Shown piece by piece: positions 28,465 through 38,382 of a DNA stretch of 64,000 nt. Location: positions 1 through 64,000 of the forward strand of contig JAMPFU010000005.1 of the NCBI GenBank assembly GCA_023664385.1, given 5' to 3'. Every line of letters begins with the position of its first letter. Positions within the stretch are counted from its first letter, which is position 1. Made by a program: the position numbers and the translations under genes. The DNA comes from Clostridium sp. GTDB taxonomy: Bacteria > Bacillota > Clostridia > Lachnospirales > Lachnospiraceae. The notes beneath the pieces were generated by a model. The model saw only the letters and a list, made by a program, of their open reading frames with translations, made no database searches and was not told where the DNA came from.

Positions 28465-29415
28465 ATGACAGATAAAAAGGGAAGCCTTATTGTCCTGACA
28501 GGCCCTACGGCGGCAGGTAAAACAGAGCTTTCTGTTGCACTTGCAAAAAAAATAGACGGGGAAATCATATCTGCCGATTCCGTTCAGGTATATAAGCATA
28601 TGGACATAGGCTCTGCAAAGATAACGAAAGCCGAAATGCAGGGCATACCACATCATTTAATCGATATATGCGAGCCTGTGGAGGCATTTAGCATTGCACG
28701 GTTCAAGGAGCTTGCCAAGGAGGCGGCCACGGAAATACATGCAAAAGGCAAAATTCCCATTGTAGCCGGAGGCACAGGCTTTTATATCCAATCCTTAATT
28801 TACGATATAGATTTTAAGGAGACAGCCGCAGACGGCACAAGAACAAAATATGAGGAACTGCTAAAGAAAAAGGGGGAGGCTTATCTGCATGCCCTTTTAA
28901 AGGAAAAGGACCCTGAAGCCGCTGCCAAAATACACCCAAACAATACCAAAAGAGTGATACGTGCCTTGGAATATTTTGAGCAGACGGGAACAAAGATTTC
29001 CACGCACAATGAGGAGGAGCGGCAAAAAAAATCGCCTTACAATTTTGCATACTTTGTATTAAACCTGCCAAGAGAAACGCTGTATGACAGGATAAACAGA
29101 CGTGTTGACAGGATGATAGAGGCGGGACTTTTAGATGAGGTTAAATCGCTTGTAGGAGATTACGGTGTTACGGAGGACATGGTTTCCATGCAGGCACTTG
29201 GATATAAGGAGCTGCTTGCTTACCTAAATGGCAGTATCACCTTGAAGGACGCCATATACACCATCAAGCGTGACACAAGACATTTTGCCAAGCGGCAGCT
29301 TACATGGTTTAAGCGTGAGCGTGAGGTGATTTGGCTTGACAAGGAGGAGCATGAAACGCTTGATGGACAGCTTGCTTTTATCATGGAGCATTTACGAAAT
29401 AAAAAAATAATTTAA
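28465..29415 (+). CDS. miaA: tRNA dimethylallyltransferase MiaA
   Basis: 316-aa enzyme adding the dimethylallyl group to A37 of tRNAs that read UNN codons, the step before MiaB. P-loop GPTAAGKTEL (about 13-22) is followed by SADSVQVYKHMDIGSAK and the prenyl-transferase core FAKRQLTWFKRE near the C-terminus. It follows mutL by 9 bp and has normal length. Confidence 0.95.
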   Translation: MTDKKGSLIVLTGPTAAGKTELSVALAKKIDGEIISADSVQVYKHMDIGSAKITKAEMQGIPHHLIDICEPVEAFSIARFKELAKEAATEIHAKGKIPIVAGGTGFYIQSLIYDIDFKETAADGTRTKYEELLKKKGEAYLHALLKEKDPEAAAKIHPNNTKRVIRALEYFEQTGTKISTHNEEERQKKSPYNFAYFVLNLPRETLYDRINRRVDRMIEAGLLDEVKSLVGDYGVTEDMVSMQALGYKELLAYLNGSITLKDAIYTIKRDTRHFAKRQLTWFKREREVIWLDKEEHETLDGQLAFIMEHLRNKKII

Positions 29416-29448
29416 CGGTTTTTAGCCAAATGGGTATTGGAGGATATT

Positions 29449-30738
29449 ATGCTTGAGGAAGCTTTAAAAAAATATTATAGGGAAATGGGAATCAGTGAAA
29501 AGGTATATGATTATTGTCAGGATGTAGAAAAAAAACTGAAGCCCCGCTTTGAGGGTATTGATGCCATTGCGGAATTAAATCAGGCGAAGGTGCTCCATGC
29601 CATGCAGGAGGCTTCCTTTGCAGAGGAGCATTTGTCAGGGACAACCGGCTACGGCTACAACGACATTGGACGTGAAAAGATAGAGGAAATATATGCAAAG
29701 GTGTTTAAAACCGAGGATGCCTTGGTAAGACAGCAGATAACCTGCGGAACACATGCGCTTTCCATTGCGCTGTCTGCAAATTTAAGACCGGGCGACGAGA
29801 TATTATCTCCTGTGGGCAAGGTTTATGACACTTTGGAGGGCGTGATTGGAATAAGAAAAAGCAAAGGCTCCCTCGCTGAATTTGGCATTACCTATAAACA
29901 GGTGGATTTGCTTCCTGACGGCAGCTTTGACTATGAGGGCATAAAAAAAACAATCAACAAAAATACAAGACTAATTGAAATACAGCGTTCAAAGGGATAT
30001 GACACAAGACCTACCTTGTCCGTAGCGCAGATAGGGGAGGTCATTACGTTTATTAAAAACATGAAGCCTGACGTTATCTGCATGGTTGACAACTGCTATG
30101 GCGAATTTGTGGAGGATAAAGAGCCATCGGAGGTTGGAGCTGACATGGTTGTAGGCTCCCTCATAAAAAATCCGGGTGGAGGGCTTGCACCCATAGGCGG
30201 ATATATATGTGGAACAAGGGAGTGCATAGAAAATTGTGCCTACAGGCTCATTACACCGGGACTTGGAAAGGAGGTAGGCGCCTCCTTAGGTGTGACAAGA
30301 AACATTGCGCAGGGACTTTTTCTTGCCCCTGCAGTAACGGCAGCCGCATTAAAGGGCGCCATATTTGCCGCCAATTTATACGAGAGCTTCGGCTTTAAAA
30401 CAGTTCCTGACGGAAAAAGTGAAAGACATGACATCATCCAGGCAGTGGAATTTGGAACGCCTGAGCTGATACAGGCATTTTGCGAGGGCATACAGAAGGC
30501 GGCGCCTGTGGACAGCCATGTAACGCCGGTTCCGTGGGATATGCCGGGGTACGATAGTCAGGTCATCATGGCTGCAGGCGCATTTGTTTCAGGTGCATCC
30601 ATAGAGCTTAGCGCAGACGCTCCCATGAAGGAGCCGTATGCAGTATATTTTCAGGGAGGGCTTACATATCCACATGCAAAGCTGGGTATTATGATGTCCC
30701 TGCAAAAAATTGTAGAAAAAGGACTTATTGTGTGGTAG
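29449..30738 (+). CDS. PLP-dependent lyase-like protein (aluminium-resistance family, YnbB-like)
   Basis: 429-aa member of the methionine gamma-lyase/aluminium-resistance family related to Cys/Met-metabolism PLP enzymes. The PLP-binding Lys is probably in GSLIKNPGGGLAP; other family landmarks are GTTGYGYNDIGREK and QQITCGTHALS. The reaction is uncertain; homologues often follow miaA and hfq, and hfq is missing here. The ATG at 29449 has TTGGAGGA just upstream. Confidence 0.82.
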   Translation: MLEEALKKYYREMGISEKVYDYCQDVEKKLKPRFEGIDAIAELNQAKVLHAMQEASFAEEHLSGTTGYGYNDIGREKIEEIYAKVFKTEDALVRQQITCGTHALSIALSANLRPGDEILSPVGKVYDTLEGVIGIRKSKGSLAEFGITYKQVDLLPDGSFDYEGIKKTINKNTRLIEIQRSKGYDTRPTLSVAQIGEVITFIKNMKPDVICMVDNCYGEFVEDKEPSEVGADMVVGSLIKNPGGGLAPIGGYICGTRECIENCAYRLITPGLGKEVGASLGVTRNIAQGLFLAPAVTAAALKGAIFAANLYESFGFKTVPDGKSERHDIIQAVEFGTPELIQAFCEGIQKAAPVDSHVTPVPWDMPGYDSQVIMAAGAFVSGASIELSADAPMKEPYAVYFQGGLTYPHAKLGIMMSLQKIVEKGLIVW

Positions 30739-30774
30739 ACTATGTAATAAACTAGGAAATGGAGAGTTTTCAAT

Positions 30775-31038
30775 ATGGCGCAAGGAGCGGCAAATAAAAG
30801 CAAATGGACATTGCTTCTTATTTTATTAAGCGGTATTGTCCTTGGAGGCTTTATCGGATATCTGTGCAGAAACATAAGCTGGCTCAACTGGCTTAATTAC
30901 GGACAGTCCTTTGGGCTTTCGGAACCTGTTGTTTTGGATTTAGGTATCATTATTTTAACCTTTGGACTTAGAATATCAATCAATATTGCAAGTATTATCG
31001 GTATTATAATTGGTATAATTATATATAAGAAGCTGTAG
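30775..31038 (+). CDS. DUF4321-like small membrane protein
   Basis: 87-aa protein with two hydrophobic helices (about 10-30 and 55-85) joined by a loop containing SWLNWLNYGQSFGLSEP. It resembles the short DUF4321 proteins found before the radC-mreB/C region in Clostridia. Function unknown; location suggests a link to cell shape or membrane. ATG at 30775 follows a GGAGAG-type ribosome binding site. Confidence 0.65.
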   Translation: MAQGAANKSKWTLLLILLSGIVLGGFIGYLCRNISWLNWLNYGQSFGLSEPVVLDLGIIILTFGLRISINIASIIGIIIGIIIYKKL

Positions 31039-31072
31039 TTTTTTCGCACCCGGAGAGGTGAAAGGACTACAT

Positions 31073-31765
31073 ATGAACAATTTAATTAAGGACATTGCAG
31101 ATTGTGAAAGACCCTATGAAAAGGCTTGCGCACTCGGCATAGAAGCGCTGACTGACGCAGAGCTTATTGCAGTGATACTGCGAAACGGCGGGGGCGGACA
31201 AAGTTCAATAGACCTTGCCAACCATGTGTTAAATGCACATCCCATTCACAAGGGGTTAAGCGGTCTTAATTTTCTGAACCGAAAGGAACTGACTGCCATA
31301 AAGGGCATCGGCAACACAAAGGCAACGGAGCTTCTTGCAATCGGAGAGCTTGCAAAAAGGATGAATTTGCGCCGCTTAAAGGAGGACATTATATTTTCAA
31401 ATCCCTCCTCCATCGCAGATTACTACATGGAAAAATGTAAGTATCTGACAAAGGAAAAGACATATATTATGCTTTTATCCTGTAGTCATATGCTCATCAA
31501 GGAGCTTTTGATATCCGAGGGCACAGTAAATTCTGCAATCCTATCCCCGCGGGAAATTTTTATTGAGGCGTTTAAATATCAGGCTGTCTTTATTATTATG
31601 GTACATAACCATCCGTCAGGATGTCCTGAGCCAAGCACTGCGGATATTGATGCCACAAATCGGATTATGCGTGCAGGAGAGCTTTTGGGTATTCATTTAA
31701 GCGATCACATCATCGTGGGAAATGACCGTTACGTCAGCCTGCTTGAAAGAGGAATTATAAAATGA
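31073..31765 (+). CDS. radC: RadC-family JAB-domain protein
   Basis: 230-aa protein with a helix-hairpin-helix region (LTAIKGIGNTKATELLAIGEL) and a C-terminal JAB/MPN domain carrying the metal-site motif HNHPSG...STAD. Historically called DNA repair protein RadC; the biochemical role is not settled. In-frame GTG at 31058 is possible, but ATG 31073 with GGTGAAAGGA upstream is preferred. It overlaps the mreC start by 4 bp and lies before mreC-mreD as in many Firmicutes; mreB, often between them, is absent. Confidence 0.88.
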   Translation: MNNLIKDIADCERPYEKACALGIEALTDAELIAVILRNGGGGQSSIDLANHVLNAHPIHKGLSGLNFLNRKELTAIKGIGNTKATELLAIGELAKRMNLRRLKEDIIFSNPSSIADYYMEKCKYLTKEKTYIMLLSCSHMLIKELLISEGTVNSAILSPREIFIEAFKYQAVFIIMVHNHPSGCPEPSTADIDATNRIMRAGELLGIHLSDHIIVGNDRYVSLLERGIIK

Positions 31766-32604
31766 AATTTGACACAAAAAAAGACTTTAGCCCTAAATAT
31801 TTGCTTTTAATTCTTACAATTATATGTATCATTCTGCTGATATTATCTTTTTTTGCCAAGGACAGTATTCTCCTCATAAAAAAATATACAAACAAATTTA
31901 TTGTGCCCGTACAAAACAGTATCAATTCCATCGGACTCTGGGCGGACAGTAAGCTTGAAAATTTAGAGGAAATAGAGGCATTGCAAAAGGAAAATGAGGA
32001 ATTAAAAAATGCGCTTGCCGAAGCAAACAGCACAATCACAACCTATCAGGGCAAGCTTTCAGAGCTTGACAGCCTGCGCCTTTTGTACGATTTAGATGAA
32101 AGCTATCCTGAATTTCATAAAACGGCAGCACGCATATTTGCAAAGGATTCCACATCATGGTTTTCAACCTTTTACATTGATAAAGGGAGCAATGACGGAC
32201 TTTTTACCGGGGCAAATGTGCTTTCAGGCGAGGGACTTGCAGGTATTGTCATAGAGTGCACTGAGGAGTATGCAAAGGTAAGGGCAATCATAGACGACAA
32301 TTCCAGCATAAGCGCCAAAATTATGCCGTCCAATGCGCTTTGCACAGTTGAGGGTAGTCTTAGTAAATATCAGGACGGGTATCTTGTTGTAAATAATATT
32401 GATAAGGATGCGGCTGTTTCTGTGGGGGATAAGGTGGTAACCTCCCACATATCTGAGCGGTACTTTCAGGGGATAACGATAGGATATATATCGGAAATAA
32501 CCCTTGATTCAAACAACCTTACAATGACCGCATATCTTACGCCCACCGTGGATTTTTCCAATCTGTCCGTTGTGCTTATCATAACAGACGAGAAGAAATA
32601 TTAA
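31762..32604 (+). CDS. mreC: rod shape-determining protein MreC
   Basis: 280-aa bitopic membrane protein: one transmembrane helix (about 13-33), a coiled coil (about 65-105, ENLEEIEALQKENEELK) and two beta-barrel domains outside. It scaffolds the elongasome with PBP2 and RodA. It overlaps radC by four bases (ATGA), so translation is coupled. mreB is not in the window. Confidence 0.92.
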   Translation: MKFDTKKDFSPKYLLLILTIICIILLILSFFAKDSILLIKKYTNKFIVPVQNSINSIGLWADSKLENLEEIEALQKENEELKNALAEANSTITTYQGKLSELDSLRLLYDLDESYPEFHKTAARIFAKDSTSWFSTFYIDKGSNDGLFTGANVLSGEGLAGIVIECTEEYAKVRAIIDDNSSISAKIMPSNALCTVEGSLSKYQDGYLVVNNIDKDAAVSVGDKVVTSHISERYFQGITIGYISEITLDSNNLTMTAYLTPTVDFSNLSVVLIITDEKKY

Positions 32605-32627
32605 TTGAACTGATATAAGAGGTAATT

Positions 32628-33128
32628 ATGCTTAGAGTTATCGTACTTGCTGTACTTATTGTAATAAATTTCACATTACAGTCAACATTATTTGGTTTTC
32701 ATGACATAAACAGCATAACGCCAAATCTTTTGCTGATTCTGACAATGTCCTTCGGGCTTATGCGTGGAAGAAGGGAAGGCATGCTTGTCGGTTTTTTCAG
32801 TGGCTTTCTTGTGGACAGCTTCTTTTCGTCCGTGCTTGGTCCCTATATGTTCCTGTACATGATAATCGGCTATGTAAATGGCTTTTTCCACAAAAATTAC
32901 ATTGTTGAAAATGTGCTTCTTCCGCTTATTGTAATAATAATTGATGACATTATTTTTAATTTTTTTGTATATATAGTTTCATTTTTGCTGAAAAACCGTT
33001 TGGAATTTGGACTGTTTTTCACAAGGGTTATCATTCCTGAGATGCTTACAACATCGCTTCTCACAATTATAATCTACAAATTTTATGTTTTTGTAAACAG
33101 ATTATTGAAAAAGAGTATGGAGGACTGA
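32628..33128 (+). CDS. mreD: rod shape-determining protein MreD
   Basis: 166-aa membrane protein with about five transmembrane helices. The segment ITPNLLLILTMSFGLMRGRREGMLVGFFSGF is typical of MreD. It works with MreC and PBP2 in lateral wall growth. Spaced 23 bp after mreC and 4 bp before the PBP2 gene. Confidence 0.9.
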   Translation: MLRVIVLAVLIVINFTLQSTLFGFHDINSITPNLLLILTMSFGLMRGRREGMLVGFFSGFLVDSFFSSVLGPYMFLYMIIGYVNGFFHKNYIVENVLLPLIVIIIDDIIFNFFVYIVSFLLKNRLEFGLFFTRVIIPEMLTTSLLTIIIYKFYVFVNRLLKKSMED

Positions 33129-33132
33129 TTTT

Positions 33133-35967
33133 ATGTCCAATCTTCGTGAAATACTGACGGCAATTAAAGAAATAATATTAGACTATATTAAGCACAGGCT
33201 GTTTCCCATCACTGCGCTTATTATCGTACTCTTTTTTCTCCTCGTAAGGAGACTTTTTGTGCTCCAGATTATAGAGGGAGACGAGCATATGGAAAACTTT
33301 ATCTATAAGACGGAACGGACACTGACAATCGAGGCGGTGCGTGGAAATATATATGACCGTAACGGAAAGCTGATTGCATACAATGAGCTTTCCTATTCCG
33401 TTGTATACAGCAACGACAACGCAGTTGCCGTAAGGGCAGAGGAGCTTGGCATATCTGAGACGGAGCTGAAAAATGAGATTGTGCACAGGACAATTGAAAT
33501 TCTTGAACAAAACGGAGATGAGCTTTTTGTAGATTTTCCCATAGAGGTAACGGCATCGGGATATGGCTTTACAATTTCAGGCACCTCCTTAAACAATTTC
33601 AAAAGGGATATATATGCCGCAAACAGCTTTGACGAGCTTCCCGACGAGCGCAAAAATGCTACGGCAGATGATATTGTTACATTTTTGTGTGAGGAACGCT
33701 TTGAAATATCAGACAAATATTCAAGGGAAGAAAAGCTGAAGATTCTTTCCTGCCGTTACAAGCTGTGGCTAAACCGTTTCCAGCAGTATATGCCTGTTAC
33801 CATCGCTTATGACATAAGCGAGGAGAGCAATGCAGCAATCAATGAATACTCTGACGAGCTGCTTGGCATGCAGGTGTCCGTCAAATCACTGAGAAGATAT
33901 AATGATGCGGAATATTATGCACATATCATAGGGTATACCGGTATCATATCAGACACAGAGCTTACGGAGCTGAATGAAAAAAATCCCATAACAAAATATA
34001 CGTCTGAGGATATTGTTGGAAAAACAGGAATTGAGCAGTATTGTCAGGATTATTTAAGAGGCACAAGTGGATATGAAACAATGTATGTGGATAATCTTGG
34101 AAAGGTAATTGAAACCATCAAGACTGTTCCTGCGTCAGCAGGAAATGACATCTATCTCACGATTGACACAGATTTACAAAAATACTGTTATGATACCTTA
34201 GAGCGTGAGATTGCGTCAATTATACTTTCAAACCTTACGCCTGAGCTTTATGTGACACCGACAGAAAATCCTCAAATATCCATATCAAGCGTATATTACG
34301 GACTTTTTTACAATCATTATATTACAATGGATAAGATGGCACGTGAGGACGCCTCCCCATTGGAGCAAAGAGTGTATGGAAGCTTTGTAAATAGAAAAGA
34401 GGACATAATAGCAAGAATAGAAAATATCATAAAAACTGACCACACAATACTTTCAAATCTTGATGTTGAGTATCAGGACTATATGGAATATATATGTGAG
34501 CTATTAAGTGCCAACGGCGTATTAAATACTTCCCTGATATCCTCAAGCAGCAAGGAATTTCAAGATTATATCAATAATAAAACATCCCTTGCCGATTACC
34601 TGAAATATGCAATCAGCGTGGATGCCATTAACATTGACCTGCTTGAAACGCCGAGCAGCTATTACGATACGGATGAAATTTACGATGTGCTCTGTGATTA
34701 TATTGTAAAATGTCTTACTGATGATGCAGAATTCGACAATGAAATCATAAAAAGTATGATACAATCGGCTGAAATATCAGGTGGCGATGTCATTGAGCTT
34801 CTCTACGAGCAGGGGGTTCTTTCTGCGGAAAATGATGCGGAGTATGGGGAGTATGAGCGTGGATTATATGGTCCATATGAATTTTTCATCAAAAAAATTC
34901 AAAAGCTTGATATAACGCCTGCCATGCTTGCACTTGCTCCATGCTCAGGAGCGCTTATTGTAACAGACGTAAATACGGGTGACGTGCTTGCCATGGTAAG
35001 CTATCCAAGCTATGACAACAATTATCTTACAAATGAAATCAATGCAGAATACTATAACAGGCTGCTAAATGACAGAACAAGACCGCTTTATAACAGAGCC
35101 ACGCAGCTTAGAACGGCTCCCGGCTCCACCTATAAGGTATTATCGTCAGTTGCCGGGTACTCGGAGGGAATTATAAGTACCGATACAGCCTACTTATGCT
35201 ATGATGTATTTGATAAAATAACGCCGTCTCCGAGATGCTGGTATGCTTACGGACACGGATATCTGACTGTACAGCAGGCTATCGGTCATTCCTGCAACAT
35301 GTTCTTTTATAATGTAGGATATAATCTTGCGATTGATGAGAATGGGCTGTACAGTGATTCTTACGGGCTTGAGCGGCTGGCAAAATATGCACATGCATTT
35401 GGACTTGATGAGAAGTCAGGTGTTGAGATACCTGAAATATCTCCAAATGTTTCTGACAGGGACGCTGTACGAAGCGCAATTGGACAGGGAGGAAATTTAT
35501 ATGCGCCTGTACAGCTTGCAAGATATGCAACCACAGTTGCAAATTCAGGAACCTGCTATAATCTTACACTGATTGATAAGATTACCGACTATGAGGGAAA
35601 TCTTATATCAGACAATCAGGCAACTGTTTTAAACAGGCTGGAGCTTAACGACCCGTCACAATGGAATGTAATACATGCAGGCATGAAGGATGTTGTATCT
35701 TCAAGCAATGATTTACTAAGGTCCTTAGATGTTTCCGTTGCGGGAAAAACAGGTACGGCACAGGAAAGTGAAACCCAGGCAAACCATGCATTATTTATTT
35801 CCTATGCGCCATATGAAGCGCCTGAGGTTGCAATAACCTGTGTTATACAAAATGGTTACTGGTCAGGAAATGCAAAGGAGGCTGCCGCCTTTGTTTATGC
35901 ATATTTATACGACCCTGAAAAGCTTGTGAATGCCCATATGAGTGGAGATAATGTCGGCTCCGACTAA
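33133..35967 (+). CDS. mrdA: penicillin-binding protein 2 (elongasome transpeptidase)
   Basis: 944-aa class B PBP. A transmembrane helix (about 20-42) is followed by the dimerisation domain with RGNIYDRNGKLIAYNE. The transpeptidase domain has Ser665 and Lys668 in GSTYK, SCN in IGHSCNMFF and KTG in AGKTGTAQ. It cross-links lateral peptidoglycan together with RodA, encoded 3.1 kb downstream. The protein is longer than usual because about 200 extra residues (about 370-610) of acidic helical sequence separate the dimerisation and catalytic parts; such inserts occur in Lachnospiraceae PBP2. Confidence 0.93.
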   Translation: MSNLREILTAIKEIILDYIKHRLFPITALIIVLFFLLVRRLFVLQIIEGDEHMENFIYKTERTLTIEAVRGNIYDRNGKLIAYNELSYSVVYSNDNAVAVRAEELGISETELKNEIVHRTIEILEQNGDELFVDFPIEVTASGYGFTISGTSLNNFKRDIYAANSFDELPDERKNATADDIVTFLCEERFEISDKYSREEKLKILSCRYKLWLNRFQQYMPVTIAYDISEESNAAINEYSDELLGMQVSVKSLRRYNDAEYYAHIIGYTGIISDTELTELNEKNPITKYTSEDIVGKTGIEQYCQDYLRGTSGYETMYVDNLGKVIETIKTVPASAGNDIYLTIDTDLQKYCYDTLEREIASIILSNLTPELYVTPTENPQISISSVYYGLFYNHYITMDKMAREDASPLEQRVYGSFVNRKEDIIARIENIIKTDHTILSNLDVEYQDYMEYICELLSANGVLNTSLISSSSKEFQDYINNKTSLADYLKYAISVDAINIDLLETPSSYYDTDEIYDVLCDYIVKCLTDDAEFDNEIIKSMIQSAEISGGDVIELLYEQGVLSAENDAEYGEYERGLYGPYEFFIKKIQKLDITPAMLALAPCSGALIVTDVNTGDVLAMVSYPSYDNNYLTNEINAEYYNRLLNDRTRPLYNRATQLRTAPGSTYKVLSSVAGYSEGIISTDTAYLCYDVFDKITPSPRCWYAYGHGYLTVQQAIGHSCNMFFYNVGYNLAIDENGLYSDSYGLERLAKYAHAFGLDEKSGVEIPEISPNVSDRDAVRSAIGQGGNLYAPVQLARYATTVANSGTCYNLTLIDKITDYEGNLISDNQATVLNRLELNDPSQWNVIHAGMKDVVSSSNDLLRSLDVSVAGKTGTAQESETQANHALFISYAPYEAPEVAITCVIQNGYWSGNAKEAAAFVYAYLYDPEKLVNAHMSGDNVGSD

Positions 35968-35984
35968 AAAATTGAGGTGATAAA

Positions 35985-36485
35985 TTGAAAAGAAATCCTG
36001 TTATTGTCAAAGGTAATAATACAGGAATAAAGCTGATTATGGATGATGATGCCTCCGTGGAGGAGGTAATTGAGGAGCTAAAACGGAATTTTAAGACATC
36101 AGGACTGAAGCCGAAAAGCTCAAATCCAATCACAGTTACCTTTGAAGGAAAAACGATAACAGAGGATGAAAAAACAGAAATTTACAATTTCCTAAACTAT
36201 ACGGGTTTAAACATTGTAAACCAAAAGAAAACGACAGAGATACCGAAAGAAATAAACAAAATACCTGATGAAAAGGACGGCCTGTTTTATATTGGAACCT
36301 TAAAAAGCGGACAGGCTCTCGATGCAGAGGAAAGCATCATTATTATAGGTGATATTGAAGCCGGAGCCAGCGTCACATCCAAGGGAAACGTGGTTGTCAT
36401 AGGGCATATGAACGGCTACATAAAATCAGGCTGTGACGGAAGATGTGGCAGTTTTATATATGGTTTATTTCAGGAGGGATTATAA
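35985..36485 (+). CDS. minC: septum site-determining protein MinC, short form
   Basis: 166-aa inhibitor of FtsZ assembly. N-terminal domain about 1-85; the C-terminal beta-helix (about 95-166) includes LKSGQALDAEESIIIIGDIEAGASVTSKG, where the MinD-contact RSGQ motif is KSGQ. Most MinC proteins run 40-60 residues longer. Here the last strands are missing and the stop TAA overlaps the minD start (TAATG). The C-terminal coding part also holds the minD ribosome binding site AGGAGGG. Probably genuine, since the coupling is precise. Confidence 0.85.
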   Translation: MKRNPVIVKGNNTGIKLIMDDDASVEEVIEELKRNFKTSGLKPKSSNPITVTFEGKTITEDEKTEIYNFLNYTGLNIVNQKKTTEIPKEINKIPDEKDGLFYIGTLKSGQALDAEESIIIIGDIEAGASVTSKGNVVVIGHMNGYIKSGCDGRCGSFIYGLFQEGL

Positions 36486-37294
36486 TGAGTGAAGTAATTG
36501 TAGTGACATCAGGTAAGGGCGGTGTAGGTAAGACAACCACAACCGCAAATGTGGGGTACAGCATTGCCTCCCACGGATATAAAACGCTTTTGATAGACAC
36601 TGACATAGGATTACGCAACTTAGATGTCGTTATGGGGCTTGAAAACAGGATAGTATATAATCTTGTTGATGTAATAGAGGGAAGCTGCAGGGCGTCACAG
36701 GCAATTATAAAGGACAAGCAGTGTCCCGGATTGTTCCTGCTTCCGGCAGCACAGACAAGGGATAAAACGGCAGTGTCACCGGAGCAGATGAAAAAGCTTA
36801 TCGAGCAGCTAAAACCGGAATTTGATTACATATTGGTGGACTGTCCAGCCGGAATCGAGCATGGCTTCAAAAATGCCATAGCAGGGGCAGGCAGGGCAAT
36901 TGTCGTGACAACGCCGGAGGTATCTGCAATCAGGGACGCAGATAGAATCATAGGAATTTTAGATGCAAATGAAATACCACGCATCGACCTTGTCGTAAAT
37001 AAAATACGTCAGGATATGGTACGCCGCGGAGATATGATGTCAGTTGATGATGTGGTTGATATATTATCAATCAACCTGATAGGCGTTATCTATGACGACG
37101 AGGATATTGTAGTATCCTCCAATCGGGGCGAGCCAATTGCCGCAACGAGAAGCAAATCAGGAAATGCTTACGAAAAAATTGCCGAAAAGCTTACAGGCGA
37201 ATATGTAGATAAAAGGAAACAATATACAGGCTTATTAAAATTATTTAAGAAGAAGGATAAAAATGTTCACAAGGTTCAATCACAAGGATTATAA
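36485..37294 (+). CDS. minD: septum site-determining protein MinD
   Basis: 269-aa ParA-type ATPase. Deviant Walker A GKGGVGKTTT (about 10-19) and switch motifs DTDIGLRNLD and DCPAGIEHG are present. The C-terminus has a basic amphipathic membrane-targeting segment (LLKLFKKKDK). MinD recruits MinC to the membrane to block polar division. It overlaps minC by one base and rodA by 32 bases. Confidence 0.95.
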   Translation: MSEVIVVTSGKGGVGKTTTTANVGYSIASHGYKTLLIDTDIGLRNLDVVMGLENRIVYNLVDVIEGSCRASQAIIKDKQCPGLFLLPAAQTRDKTAVSPEQMKKLIEQLKPEFDYILVDCPAGIEHGFKNAIAGAGRAIVVTTPEVSAIRDADRIIGILDANEIPRIDLVVNKIRQDMVRRGDMMSVDDVVDILSINLIGVIYDDEDIVVSSNRGEPIAATRSKSGNAYEKIAEKLTGEYVDKRKQYTGLLKLFKKKDKNVHKVQSQGL

Positions 37295-38366
37295 TTTCAA
37301 ACTGCTTTTTACCGTAATTTTGGCAATTGCTATGGGTACCGTTGTAATTTACAGTGCAAACAGCTCATATTTGTCAAGACAGATTGTAGGAATTGCTTTA
37401 AGTCTTACAATTATGATTTTTGTGTCCTTGATTGACTATAATTTTATATGTAAATTTTATAGGGTGCTTTATATTATAAACGCCGTATTGCTTGTGCTTG
37501 TTCTATTTTTTGGTGTTACCGTAAATAACGCCAGACGATGGATTGTTATTTTCGGAACGCAGTTTCAGCCATCTGAGCTTTCAAAAATCTTTATGATTGT
37601 ATGTGTAGCCGCTTATCTGCACAAAAATAGATCAGACATAAACACCTTTAAATGTATTGCAGGGTATGCCATACTTTGTGCCATACCCTTATTTCTCATT
37701 CTCAGCGAGCCTGACCTTTCCACAACCTTATGTCTTGCGCTTATCCTTGTCACACTCATATACGTGTCAGGACTAAGCTACAAAATAATCGGTGTTATTT
37801 TGCTGATTTTCATTCCGCTTGCAGGCAGCTTTCTCTGGTATATCAGACAGCCTGACCAAAAGCTCTTAGTGCCATATCAGGCAAACAGAATTTTACAGTT
37901 TGTATATCCCGGACAATATGGAAGCGACTTTTCACAGCAGGACAATTCAATCATGGCGATAGGCTCAGGCAGACTTACGGGAAAAGGCTTAAATACCTCC
38001 ACCATGGCGACGGTAAAGGATGCAAACTTTATTTCCGAGCAGCAGACGGACTTTATCTTCTCGGTAGTGGGAGAGGAATTAGGCTTTATCGGAAGCGTAT
38101 TTATTATTGCAATTTTATTACTAATAGTGTTACAATGTATAAGTATAGCCAGACATGCAAAGGATACGACGGGAATGCTCATTGCAGCAGGCGTTGGCGT
38201 ACTGATTGCATATCAGTCATTTATCAATGTTGGCGTTGCAACGGGAATACTTCCCAATACCGGTATTCCGTTGCCATTTATCAGCTACGGACTAAGCTCA
38301 CTGCTAAGTATATCAATTGGAATTGGCATGGTATTAAATATCAGCATCCAAAAACTAAAATACTAA
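37263..38366 (+). CDS. rodA: RodA-type SEDS glycosyltransferase
   Basis: 367-aa polytopic SEDS protein with about ten transmembrane helices, polymerising glycan strands for wall elongation. Family signatures include NNARRWIVIFGTQFQPSELSK and the C-terminal NVGVATGILPNTGIPLPFISYG. It pairs with PBP2 encoded upstream. The start lies 32 bp inside minD; a later start would remove conserved sequence, so the overlap seems real. Confidence 0.93.
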   Translation: MFTRFNHKDYNFKLLFTVILAIAMGTVVIYSANSSYLSRQIVGIALSLTIMIFVSLIDYNFICKFYRVLYIINAVLLVLVLFFGVTVNNARRWIVIFGTQFQPSELSKIFMIVCVAAYLHKNRSDINTFKCIAGYAILCAIPLFLILSEPDLSTTLCLALILVTLIYVSGLSYKIIGVILLIFIPLAGSFLWYIRQPDQKLLVPYQANRILQFVYPGQYGSDFSQQDNSIMAIGSGRLTGKGLNTSTMATVKDANFISEQQTDFIFSVVGEELGFIGSVFIIAILLLIVLQCISIARHAKDTTGMLIAAGVGVLIAYQSFINVGVATGILPNTGIPLPFISYGLSSLLSISIGIGMVLNISIQKLKY

Positions 38367-38382
38367 AAGGAGAATAGCCTTA

